Shown here piece by piece: positions 14,584-22,075 of a DNA stretch of 24,824 nucleotides. Each line of letters opens with the position of its first letter. The stretch's first letter is position 1. The notes under the pieces are model-generated. The model was not told the origin of the DNA and searched no databases. It was given only the letters and a program-made list of their open reading frames with translations. Origin of the DNA: JASJGK01 sp033791585 (lineage in GTDB: Bacteria; SAR324; XYD2-FULL-50-16); contig JASJGK010000060.1 in the NCBI GenBank assembly GCA_033791585.1, positions 1-24,824 on the forward strand. The letters run 5' to 3'. The position numbers and the translations under genes are program-made.

Positions 14584-17211
14584 ATGGAACAATACCTACC
14601 CGAGAAAATTGAAAAAAAGTGGTATGAATTTTGGGAGAAAAATCAGCTTTTTAACCCTGATAATTCGACAAGTGACAAGACCTACTCCATCGTCATCCCC
14701 CCCCCAAATGTGACTGGTTCTTTGCACATTGGTCATGCTTTAGTTAATTGCCTGCAAGATGTTTTAGTGCGCCACAAACGCATGGCAGGCTTTAAAACCC
14801 TTTGGTTGCCAGGCACTGACCACGCAGGAATTGCAACCCAGATGGTGGTTGAGCGTGAATTGAGAAAGCAAGGGATTGAAAGAGAAGAGCTTGGTCGAGA
14901 AAAATTCGTTGAAGAGATCTGGAAGTGGAAAGAAACCAGTGGTAACCAAATTTTTAAACAACTCCGTAGCCTCGGCGCAAGCCTAGATTGGTCGCGTGAA
15001 CGCTTTACCTTAGATGAGGGTTTAAGCAAGGCCGTGGTTAAAACCTTTGTTGACCTTTATAAAGAAGGCCTAATTTACCGAGGGAGTTACATTGTAAACT
15101 GGTGCCCCAAAGATAAAACAGCACTCAGTGATTTAGAAGTGGATTCGAAAGAAACCCAAGGCACTTTCACCCATATTGGCTATCCTTTAGAAGATGGCAC
15201 TGGTGAAATTATTGTTGCTACAACTAGGCCTGAAACCATGCTGGGCGATACCGCTGTTGCAGTTCACCCTGATGATGAGCGTTATAAACACTTGATTGGG
15301 AAGCATCTAATCTTGCCTCTTGTAGGGCGGAAAATCCCCATTATTGCCGATGACTATGTAGACCCCGAGTTTGGTACAGGTGCGGTGAAAATCACCCCTG
15401 CTCACGACCCTAACGATTTTCAAATGGGCAAGCGTCACAACTTAGAAGAGATCAATATTTTTAATATCGACGCTACTATCAATGACATCTATCCACCTTT
15501 AGAAGGCCAAGACAGATTTACAGCCCGCAAAAACCTAGTAGAGTTATTGAAAGAGGGCGGATTTTTTAAGTCGCAAGAACCTCACATGCATGCTGTCGGT
15601 CATTGCCAAAGATGTTCAACTGTGATCGAGCCTAGGGTATCGGTACAGTGGTTTTGCAAGATGAAAGACATGGCTTCTGAGGCCATGAGTGAGATGAATA
15701 AGGGGAACATTAAATTTATCCCAAATAACCAGTCTAAGATTTTTTCAGAATGGATGAATAATATCCAAGATTGGTGTTTGTCCCGTCAGATTTGGTGGGG
15801 CCACAGAATCCCCGCTTGGTATTGTAACTCTTGCGAGCATGAAATTGTTTCCGAAACCACGCCCAGCGAATGCCCAGAGTGCAAGGCTAAAGATCTGCGA
15901 GAAGAGACAGACGTGCTGGATACTTGGTTTTCTTCAGGGTTATTTCCCTTTTCAACCATGGGCTGGCCAGAAAAAACCCAAGACCTAAAAGATTTTTACC
16001 CCAATTCAACCTTGATCACAGGCTATGATATCCTCTTTTTCTGGGTTGCTCGGATGGTGATGATGGGCATTAAACTCACTGGTGAGGTTCCCTTCCCAGA
16101 GGTATTTTTGCATGGTTTGGTTCGAGATGAAAATGGCGATAAAATGTCGAAAACAAAGGGGAATGTAATTGATCCTTTGGTGATCATTGATGAGTATGGC
16201 GCTGACGCTTTACGTTTTACCTTAACCCGTATGACCAGTGGCAGTAGGGACATAAAATTAAGCCCACAGGTGATTGCAGGTAATAAAAACTTCATCAATA
16301 AAATCTGGAATGCCACAAGATTTGCCCTAAGTCATTACGACCGTTTGGGTGCACCTAAAAAAATAACCGAAGTGAAACCAGGGGTTTTTGACCAGTGGAT
16401 TTTGGACAAGTTAGACCATGCTACTTCGGAAGTTGATCGTTACTTAACTGACTATAGGTTTAACGAAGCGGCTAAGCAGCTTTATACCTTCTGGTGGAAT
16501 GAATTTTGTGATTGGTACATTGAATTGGTGAAGCCCATGCTTTTTGGGAAACTGGGCCAAGATGCAGAAGATGCCGCCCTTGCGACTCTATTTCACGTAA
16601 TAGAGCAGGGCCTTAAAATCTTGCATCCTGTAATGCCCTTTGTGACAGAAGAGCTTTTTTCAGAGCTACCCACAACAGATGGCAGCATTATGCTCCAGAC
16701 TTACGGCTATGCCCATAAGGTTGAGGGCGACCAGGTGCAAGCTGAGTTTATTATCGAATTAATTAGCCTAGCTCGGAACATTCGTGGCGAAAATAACATC
16801 AAGCCCAATGTGAAACTAAATTTAACCTTGGTTACTGGTGACGGAACCCTAAGTGGTGCCGCCCAAGCTTACTCTGAAAATATTTCAGCCTTGGCAGGCA
16901 TAAAAGAGGTGATAATTTTACCAACAATGACCGAGCCAGAAGGCTTGGCAAGCGCTGTGGGCAAGGGGTTTGAGATCTTTATGGATCTAAGTGAAGCCTT
17001 GGATGTGAAAGCCGAAACAGCAAGATTAGGCAAAGAGCAAGAAAAGTTAGAAAAAAAGGCTAAAATGTTGAGCGGCAAATTGAGCAACGATGGTTACCTT
17101 GCAAAAGCGCCTGCAGAGGTGATTGAAAAGGATAAGGGCGAACTTGCTGAGATCCAAGAAAAGTTGGTTAAATTGACCGAAAACTTAACCCAATTGGCAA
17201 AGCTTGCATGA
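14584..17211 (+). CDS. valS: Valine--tRNA ligase ValS
   Basis: ValS charges tRNA-Val with valine and edits mischarged threonine. The 875-residue protein has the class I signature HIGH at 48-51 (PPPNVTGSLHIGHA) and KMSKT at 520-524 in place of the common KMSKS. The editing domain shows TTRPETMLGDTAVAVHP. Two Cys pairs (CNSCEHE and CPECKAK) could bind zinc. DVLDTWFSSGLFPFS and the tRNA-binding helical domain (WWNEFCDWYIELVKP) confirm ValRS over IleRS or LeuRS. The C-terminal 70 residues are the coiled-coil arm (LGKEQEKLEKKAKML). The ATG at 14584 has only a weak AGAAG before it. Nine consecutive C's encode the prolines just before HIGH. Its TGA overlaps the next ATG (ATGA). Confidence 0.97.
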   Translation: MEQYLPEKIEKKWYEFWEKNQLFNPDNSTSDKTYSIVIPPPNVTGSLHIGHALVNCLQDVLVRHKRMAGFKTLWLPGTDHAGIATQMVVERELRKQGIEREELGREKFVEEIWKWKETSGNQIFKQLRSLGASLDWSRERFTLDEGLSKAVVKTFVDLYKEGLIYRGSYIVNWCPKDKTALSDLEVDSKETQGTFTHIGYPLEDGTGEIIVATTRPETMLGDTAVAVHPDDERYKHLIGKHLILPLVGRKIPIIADDYVDPEFGTGAVKITPAHDPNDFQMGKRHNLEEINIFNIDATINDIYPPLEGQDRFTARKNLVELLKEGGFFKSQEPHMHAVGHCQRCSTVIEPRVSVQWFCKMKDMASEAMSEMNKGNIKFIPNNQSKIFSEWMNNIQDWCLSRQIWWGHRIPAWYCNSCEHEIVSETTPSECPECKAKDLREETDVLDTWFSSGLFPFSTMGWPEKTQDLKDFYPNSTLITGYDILFFWVARMVMMGIKLTGEVPFPEVFLHGLVRDENGDKMSKTKGNVIDPLVIIDEYGADALRFTLTRMTSGSRDIKLSPQVIAGNKNFINKIWNATRFALSHYDRLGAPKKITEVKPGVFDQWILDKLDHATSEVDRYLTDYRFNEAAKQLYTFWWNEFCDWYIELVKPMLFGKLGQDAEDAALATLFHVIEQGLKILHPVMPFVTEELFSELPTTDGSIMLQTYGYAHKVEGDQVQAEFIIELISLARNIRGENNIKPNVKLNLTLVTGDGTLSGAAQAYSENISALAGIKEVIILPTMTEPEGLASAVGKGFEIFMDLSEALDVKAETARLGKEQEKLEKKAKMLSGKLSNDGYLAKAPAEVIEKDKGELAEIQEKLVKLTENLTQLAKLA

Positions 17212-17564
17212 CCGAAATTAAAGCACCAGTTACGATAGCCGAGATCTTTGAAAAGCTAGAGAGGGGAATCGCAAAGTTCCCTGAGGATGTAAAAGAAATT
17301 GATGCAACTTATCAGTTTTTGATATCTGGCGAACAGGCACTGGCTGTCCATGTGAATTTGAAGGATAATCCCAAGGTGCTTTATGGTGAATTCGAATCTG
17401 AATGCACCATACGTGCGAAGGATAGAGACTTTCTTAAGGTGTACAGAGGGGTTACACCCGGATTTAAGGCTGTGCTTTCAGGTAAGTTGAAAGTTTCAGG
17501 CAAGTTAGAATTGGCAACTAAGTTAGGTGAAGTCTTTGACCGTGCTAGGGGTAAAAAGCGTTAG
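17208..17564 (+). CDS. SCP2 sterol-binding-domain protein
   Basis: This is a 118-residue single-domain protein of the SCP2/UbiJ-like lipid-binding fold. The pattern is an N-terminal helix (TIAEIFEKLERGIAKFP), a beta sheet (ATYQFLISGEQALAVHVNL, ECTIRAKDRDFLKVYRG) and the closing GKLKVSGKLELATKLGEVF typical of SCP2. It has no signal or membrane segment. In bacteria such proteins bind lipids or hydrophobic intermediates and some help quinone synthesis; the ligand here is unknown. The start overlaps the valS stop by four bases, so the two are translationally coupled, and no separate ribosome-binding site is seen. No good terminator follows, only an inverted repeat without a T-run. Confidence 0.85.
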   Translation: MTEIKAPVTIAEIFEKLERGIAKFPEDVKEIDATYQFLISGEQALAVHVNLKDNPKVLYGEFESECTIRAKDRDFLKVYRGVTPGFKAVLSGKLKVSGKLELATKLGEVFDRARGKKR

Positions 17565-17583
17565 CCAACCAGCTAAGGGTTCG

Positions 17584-17618
17584 TTTTACTAAGCCAGCTA
17601 AGCGCTAGCTTAATAAAA
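17584..17618. repeat. Interrupted inverted repeat between the converging SCP2 and 73-residue genes
   Basis: TTTTA-c-TAAGC-c-AGC (17584-17598) pairs with GCT-a-GCTTA-a-TAAAA (17604-17618) around TAAGC: 13 pairs with two mismatches. T's lie on the 5' side and A's on the 3' side, the reverse of an intrinsic terminator, so its role is unclear. Confidence 0.5.
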
Positions 17619-17690
17619 ATCTAGTTTTAGTCAAAGACACATAGTTTTATGCCAATCTAAATTCCTAATTAAGGCTTTAAAAGTAAAGCT

Positions 17691-17912
17691 CTAGAAGCGT
17701 AAATCAGAGACACTACCACCATTAAAAAACTCATCAATGGCTCTTTCTTCTTTTCTTTCGATAAAAGATGAAAGATTTTGGCTGTTAGCGCCTACCTTTT
17801 TGACTTCCCCGCCACGTGACTGAAATTCAGCCAAAGCTCTTTCAATTTCTTGATGATTGGGATTGAAAGATTTTGTTTTTTTACTTCGTCTTCCTCGTCG
17901 CATACCGTTCAT
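17691..17912 (-). CDS. Small basic protein of 73 residues, unknown function
   Basis: I do not recognise a named family. The 73-residue protein starts with a strongly basic stretch (MRRGRRSKKTK), followed by a helix and turn, IERALAEFQSRGGEVKKV. The pattern of a helix followed by F-x-x-x-GG-x-V/I-x-K/R occurs in several tiny uncharacterised proteins. The C-terminal half is acidic/basic mixed (FIERKEERAIDEFFNGG). It has no membrane segment. A good AGGAG lies five bases before the ATG at 17912, which makes it a convincing gene despite its size. It is divergent from pgk with a 292-base spacer and convergent with the SCP2 gene. The basic N-terminus suggests nucleic-acid or ribosome contact, but this is a guess. 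Confidence 0.72.
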   Translation of the reverse strand: MNGMRRGRRSKKTKSFNPNHQEIERALAEFQSRGGEVKKVGANSQNLSSFIERKEERAIDEFFNGGSVSDLRF

Positions 17913-18123
17913 CGTGACTCCTATGGTCGTTTATTGTTGATTCGCACCTTCTCAATTACAAGTTGTGTGCCACATAGTACATTTGAGGCGGCTGTTGCCT
18001 TGGGCTTACTTTTTATACTAAAAGCCATAAAAAGTTCGACCATTTGGGCGAATATTATTTATGATTCGACGAAATTGTCGGATTTAAATCTTTGCACATC
18101 TCAGCGGCGATAATTCTGTTCAA

Positions 18124-18190
18124 CCCCTTTGTTTAACTTGACAAGGGGATGAAAAAGAGCAAAAATTTCTATTTCATATTGTCCCCCTTT
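18124..18190 (+). promoter_or_regulatory. pgk leader with a consensus -35 and alternative hairpins
   Basis: TTGACA (18138-18143) is a perfect -35 but has no good -10 at 16-18 bases. AAGGGG (18143-18148) can pair either with CCCCTT upstream (18124-18129) or with CCCCTT downstream (18184-18189), just before the pgk ATG at 18205. The two folds exclude each other. The rest of the 292-base spacer (17913-18204) holds a CGAC-GAAATT-GTCG inverted repeat (18067-18080) and two TTCGAC copies; I see no gene in it. Confidence 0.3.
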
Positions 18191-18204
18191 TTCCCTTTGC
18201 CTAA

Positions 18205-19389
18205 ATGAATAAACTTACCCTTGAAGACATTGATGTTAAAGATAAACGAGTTCTCCTAAGAGTCGATTTTAACGTTCCAGTGGATGAAAAGCAAAGGGTT
18301 GATGACGATACCAGAATCAGAGCTGCTATCCCTACCATTGAAAATTTAACTTCTAGAGGCGCTAAAGTCATTTTAGTTTCTCACCGTGGAAGGCCAAAAG
18401 GTAAAAGAGTAGAAGAGTTTAGTTTGCGGCCTATTGTGGATACCTTAGAGAAAATTTTAGGTGAGCCTGTAAGTTTTTCCCCTGATATATTTGGCCCTGT
18501 TGCTGAGGCCGCAATTGAAAATTTAAAGCCAGGCCACTGTTTACTTCTTGAAAATATTCGCTTTTACCCTGAAGAAACTGCCAATGATGTGCAGTTTAGC
18601 AAAGAGCTTGCGAGCCTTGCCGACCATTTTGTGATGGACGCTTTTGGCACTTGCCACAGAGCCCATGCCTCCACTGCTGGTGTTGCCAAATTTTTTGAAG
18701 AGCCTGTTTGTGGTTTTTTAATGGAAAAAGAACTTAAATATTTAGGCGGTTTAGTTAAAGCCCCACAAAGCCCTTTTGTGACAATCACTGGCGGAGCAAA
18801 AGTTTCTGATAAAATCCAACTCTTAGACAGATTGCTCGATATTTCAGACCATCTGATCATTGGTGGCGGGATGGCCTATAGCTTTCTCAAGGCCCAAGGG
18901 TATTCTATTGGGGATTCCTTAGTGGATACCGAACATATGGATGTGGTAGAGAAGGTATTAGCCAAGGCCAAAGAGCTGGGCAAAGGCATCCACCTTCCAG
19001 TGGACCATGTTGTAGCCAGTGGTTTTGCTGAAGATGCTGAGTTTAAGATTGTGGGCCAAGATATCCCAGACGGCTTTATGGGTTTAGATATTGGACCTGA
19101 GTCCATAAAAAACTTCAGTGATTTAATAGCAAGTGCCAAAACCATTTTTTGGAACGGCCCCATGGGCGTTTTTGAATGGGAAAATTTTAACAAGGGCACC
19201 TTTGCTGTTGCTGATGCAGTGGCTGCTTGCGCAGGCGTGACCGTCGTTGGCGGTGGTGACTCAGTGAATGCAGTTAAAAAGGCAGGATTATTTGATAAAA
19301 TGTCACATGTTTCAACTGGCGGAGGGGCTTCTTTGGAATTTATCCAAGGGAATCTACTACCAGGAATTGAAGCCTTAGCGGAGAAATAA
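18205..19389 (+). CDS. pgk: Phosphoglycerate kinase Pgk
   Basis: Pgk transfers phosphate from 1,3-bisphosphoglycerate to ADP in glycolysis, and runs in reverse in gluconeogenesis. The 394-residue length is typical. Substrate-side motifs are LLRVDFNVPVD, SHRGRPKG, ENIRFYPEE and DAFGTCHRAHAST. The nucleotide side shows GGAKVSDKIQLL, NGPMGVFEWENFNKGT, GGGDSVNAV and STGGGASLEF. No active-site residue seems to be missing. The ATG at 18205 is preceded by a pyrimidine-rich tract (CCCCCTTTTTCCCTTTGCC) with no Shine-Dalgarno sequence. It is the first gene of a pgk-tpiA-secG operon, an order common in Proteobacteria; tpiA follows after one base. Confidence 0.98.
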   Translation: MNKLTLEDIDVKDKRVLLRVDFNVPVDEKQRVDDDTRIRAAIPTIENLTSRGAKVILVSHRGRPKGKRVEEFSLRPIVDTLEKILGEPVSFSPDIFGPVAEAAIENLKPGHCLLLENIRFYPEETANDVQFSKELASLADHFVMDAFGTCHRAHASTAGVAKFFEEPVCGFLMEKELKYLGGLVKAPQSPFVTITGGAKVSDKIQLLDRLLDISDHLIIGGGMAYSFLKAQGYSIGDSLVDTEHMDVVEKVLAKAKELGKGIHLPVDHVVASGFAEDAEFKIVGQDIPDGFMGLDIGPESIKNFSDLIASAKTIFWNGPMGVFEWENFNKGTFAVADAVAACAGVTVVGGGDSVNAVKKAGLFDKMSHVSTGGGASLEFIQGNLLPGIEALAEK

Positions 19390-19390
19390 C

Positions 19391-20146
19391 ATGGCACGAA
19401 CAACGATTATTGCAGGCAACTGGAAAATGAACTTACTCCCTGACGATGCATGGGAACTGGTTGCTGGTTTAAAAGAAGAGTTAGTATTAAAGGCAAATCT
19501 AGAAGTTGCCGTTTTCCCTCAGTCCCCTTTGCTGCCTTTGGTTAGCGGTTGGCTTGATGGCTCCTTTATTACCTATGGCGCCCAAAATTCTTCCCAGCAT
19601 GATTCTGGCGCTTTTACTGGTGAGGTTTCCCCCCTTTTACTCCGCACCTTAGGTTGTAAATATAGCCTCGTTGGTCACTCTGAGAGAAGAGAGCTATTTG
19701 GTGAAACCAATGAAACAGTTGCCGCCAAAGCCAAAGCATTGCTTGCTGTGGGTATTAAGCCTATCGTTTGCGTTGGTGAAAGCCTTGAAGAGCGTGAAGC
19801 TGGCTCACACATCGAAAAAATTACCAATCAAATTAAGGCCGTTTTTGCTAGCTTAGAGCCTGAAGATTATAAAGACCTAGTCTTTGCTTATGAGCCGATC
19901 TGGGCTATTGGCACAGGTAAAACAGCAACAGCTGATCAGGCAAATGAAATCCACAAAGTTATCCGTGGGCAAATCAAAGAATCAGTTTGCGAGCAAATCG
20001 CAAATTCAACTTCCATTTTATATGGTGGTAGCGTTAAAGGTTCTAACGCAAAAGAAATCTTAGGCCAATCCGATGTGGATGGCGTATTAGTGGGTGGCGC
20101 GAGCTTGCAGCTTGAAGACTTCACCAAAATCGTACAATCTTTTTAA
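19391..20146 (+). CDS. tpiA: Triosephosphate isomerase TpiA
   Basis: TpiA interconverts dihydroxyacetone phosphate and glyceraldehyde 3-phosphate in the cytoplasm. The TIM-barrel residues are all present: K12 in AGNWKMN, electrophile H96 in VGHSERRELFGET, base E168 in AYEPIWAIGTG, then the phosphate-gripping loop 6, YGGSVKGSNA and GVLVGGASL. The 251-residue length is normal. GGAGA (19380-19384) at the end of pgk serves as ribosome-binding site for the ATG one base after the pgk stop. It is coupled to pgk upstream and secG eight bases downstream. Confidence 0.98.
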   Translation: MARTTIIAGNWKMNLLPDDAWELVAGLKEELVLKANLEVAVFPQSPLLPLVSGWLDGSFITYGAQNSSQHDSGAFTGEVSPLLLRTLGCKYSLVGHSERRELFGETNETVAAKAKALLAVGIKPIVCVGESLEEREAGSHIEKITNQIKAVFASLEPEDYKDLVFAYEPIWAIGTGKTATADQANEIHKVIRGQIKESVCEQIANSTSILYGGSVKGSNAKEILGQSDVDGVLVGGASLQLEDFTKIVQSF

Positions 20147-20154
20147 AATATACA

Positions 20155-20514
20155 ATGAACGGACTTTTACTTACTTTTCATATTATCATCTGCCTTTTTA
20201 TCGTCTTTTCTGTACTTTTACAGATCGGCCGTGGCGCGGAACTTGGTGCTGCCTTTGGTAGTATGGGCCAAGCCAATAACCAACGAGGTCAAGCGACCTT
20301 GATGAGTAAAATTACAACTGTGATGGCTGTTTTGTTTATGGTGAGTAGCTTTGCGCTAACTTATAACTCAACCATGTCGCAAAAATCTTCTGTATTGGAT
20401 TCAGCTCCTTTAGCCCAGGAAGCACCTGCGGCAATGCCAGTAGCCGAGGCTCCAGCGGCAATGCCAGCTCCAGAAGCACCAGCAGAAATCCCTAGAGCAG
20501 CACCTGCTGAGTAA
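20155..20514 (+). CDS. secG: Protein-export membrane protein SecG
   Basis: SecG is the small accessory subunit of the SecYEG translocon in the inner membrane. The 119 residues have two membrane helices (about 3-24, LLLTFHIIICLFIVFSVLLQI; about 52-72, ITTVMAVLFMVSSFALTY). Between them is the conserved cytoplasmic loop GRGAELGAAFGSMGQANNQRG, near the family consensus. After residue 80 comes a low-complexity Ala/Pro/Glu tail with three imperfect EAPA repeats that ordinary SecG proteins vary widely in or lack. The position after tpiA is the usual one. No clear ribosome-binding site precedes the ATG, eight bases past the tpiA stop. Confidence 0.95.
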   Translation: MNGLLLTFHIIICLFIVFSVLLQIGRGAELGAAFGSMGQANNQRGQATLMSKITTVMAVLFMVSSFALTYNSTMSQKSSVLDSAPLAQEAPAAMPVAEAPAAMPAPEAPAEIPRAAPAE

Positions 20515-20519
20515 GGCAT

Positions 20520-20852
20520 TTGTTTTATAAGGTTGTTTTTTATCACCCTAAAGAGGGTTTAGAGGAAATTTTATCTTCCTTGGCCCTTTTAGGTTTTGGT
20601 AAAATTGGCCAATATGACTCTTGGTCTGTTGTGACTCCTGCCAAGGAGAGATTTAGACCCCTAACGGATTCTAAACCTGCCATAGGTACAGAGGGAGAGC
20701 TATCAAGCCAAGATTTGTTTGCTGTAAACCTACAGTGTTATGAGTCAGAGTTAGAAGCCTTGACCCAAAAAATTAACGAGTTACACCCCTTTGAAGTTCC
20801 AGCCATTGAGGCTTGGGCCTTGGCTGTTCCTACCTTTCCTCGCCCAGTCTGA
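20520..20852 (+). CDS. Stand-alone Nif3-insert (YqfO/CutA-like) domain protein, TTG start
   Basis: The 110-residue protein resembles the ferredoxin-like insert domain found inside Nif3/YqfO proteins, related to CutA1. Recognisable blocks are YKVVFYHPKEGLEEILSSL, GFGKIGQYDSWSVVTP, RFRPLTDSKPAIGTEGEL and the ending INELHPFEVPAIEAW. The parent family binds metal ions, but this domain alone has no settled activity. An in-frame stop at 20508-20510 and the lack of ATG make TTG at 20520 the most likely start, five bases after secG, with the TAAGG of the secG stop as a weak ribosome-binding site. It ends the operon; murG converges on it from 32 bases away, with no hairpin between them. Confidence 0.78.
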   Translation: MFYKVVFYHPKEGLEEILSSLALLGFGKIGQYDSWSVVTPAKERFRPLTDSKPAIGTEGELSSQDLFAVNLQCYESELEALTQKINELHPFEVPAIEAWALAVPTFPRPV

Positions 20853-20884
20853 AATTTCCCCAGCCACAAATAACGACTCTAGCC

Positions 20885-22075
20885 CTATTTTTTGCTGAAC
20901 TGCGTCAGTTCAAAAAACTGGATGATCACGTCGGCTCCCTGAGCGGCGGCATCACCATTAAATAGCCCTTGGGAAGCTTTTTCCATTTTTCTTAAGGCCT
21001 CTGGGTTTCCCCAAAGTTTTTCTATTTCTGAGAGCAGAGACTTAGGAGTTAAGTCTTTTTGCTCTAGTAAAACAGCAGCGCCTGCCTCAGCCAATTTTAG
21101 TGCATTTTGTTTTTGATGGTCGCCTGAGGCTTGCGGGATGGGGATTAAAATGGAGGCTCTACCCATGGCGTTAAATTCTGCTACCATGCTGCCTGCCCGA
21201 GAGATAATTAGGTTAGCATTCTGGTAAAGGTCTGCCATGTCATCTATAAAAATTGTCACTTCTGCATCTAGGTGAGGGTAGTTTTTATAAATTTCAGTCA
21301 CCTCTTCAAAGTCTAACTTCCCCGCTTGGTGAGTTATTTTAACTTTTTTGTTTTTTAAGTTATCCAGCAATCCACAAAAGGCTCGGTTGATAACTCTTGC
21401 CCCTTGGGTGCCACCGACTATTGCAATATGGAAGGGGCGTTCATCAAAATTGGGGCGGAAATCCACTTCCTTTGTTGGTTTTTCTTCTTTTTTTAAATTT
21501 TGTGCAGCCACCGCAATGATTTCTTTGCGGATGGGGTTGCCAACTACAACGGGATTTTTAAATATTTCTTCCAAGCCTGCAAAGGGGGCCAAAGTTAAGG
21601 GTGCGTAGCGGCCTAAAAAGCGATTAGTCATGCCTGGGCTGGCATTTTGCTCTTGCAGCACTACCTTAAAACCCAAAAATAAGGCCACTAAAAGCAGGGG
21701 GCCAGAGGCATAGCCGCCAACACCTAAAACCAGATTGGGGCGGTAGGTAAGCAGAATCGCCAGAGATTGTAAAAAGGCGATGGGTAATTTTAAAAGGCTA
21801 AGAATTTTTTTAACCTTGCCCACCCTATATAATCCAGCCACTTGGAGCTTATAAAGCCTAAAACCCAGCGCAGGGATTTTGGTTGCTTCTATGCCCTTAT
21901 CGCTACCAACAAAGCGGATTTCTAGATCGAGTTTATTTTGCAGAGCTTGGGCAATGGCAATGGCTGGGAAGAGGTGCCCGCCTGTACCGCCACCAGCGAC
22001 GAGTAGCCGCAAAGGCTTGGGCGAAGCCGCAGACTTGCTAGAAGTTTTACTGTCCCTTGGCATCTTGTCGGTCAT
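20885..22075 (-). CDS. murG: UDP-GlcNAc:undecaprenyl-PP-MurNAc-pentapeptide GlcNAc transferase MurG
   Basis: MurG adds GlcNAc to lipid I, making lipid II on the inner face of the cytoplasmic membrane. Motifs are GGGTGGHLFP (28-37), GVGGYASGP (118-126), QEQNASPGMTNR (141-152), VVGNPIRKE, GGTQGARVIN (221-230) and SRAGSMVAEFNAMG with the UDP-ribose ligand E300, then QASGDHQKQNA. The protein has 396 residues, longer than E. coli (355): about 20 extra polar residues precede the first strand, and a Lys-rich insert occupies about 190-212 between the two domains. The ATG at 22075 lies inside the end of ftsW (29-base overlap); an alternative ATG at 22063 would drop four residues. Neither has a ribosome-binding site, so it is coupled to ftsW. 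Confidence 0.95.
   Translation of the reverse strand: MTDKMPRDSKTSSKSAASPKPLRLLVAGGGTGGHLFPAIAIAQALQNKLDLEIRFVGSDKGIEATKIPALGFRLYKLQVAGLYRVGKVKKILSLLKLPIAFLQSLAILLTYRPNLVLGVGGYASGPLLLVALFLGFKVVLQEQNASPGMTNRFLGRYAPLTLAPFAGLEEIFKNPVVVGNPIRKEIIAVAAQNLKKEEKPTKEVDFRPNFDERPFHIAIVGGTQGARVINRAFCGLLDNLKNKKVKITHQAGKLDFEEVTEIYKNYPHLDAEVTIFIDDMADLYQNANLIISRAGSMVAEFNAMGRASILIPIPQASGDHQKQNALKLAEAGAAVLLEQKDLTPKSLLSEIEKLWGNPEALRKMEKASQGLFNGDAAAQGADVIIQFFELTQFSKK

Noticed and set aside
17850..18113. 87-codon plus-strand frame between the 73-residue gene and pgk
   Set aside because: It overlaps the better supported minus-strand gene, has no ribosome-binding site and a composition without recognisable features.
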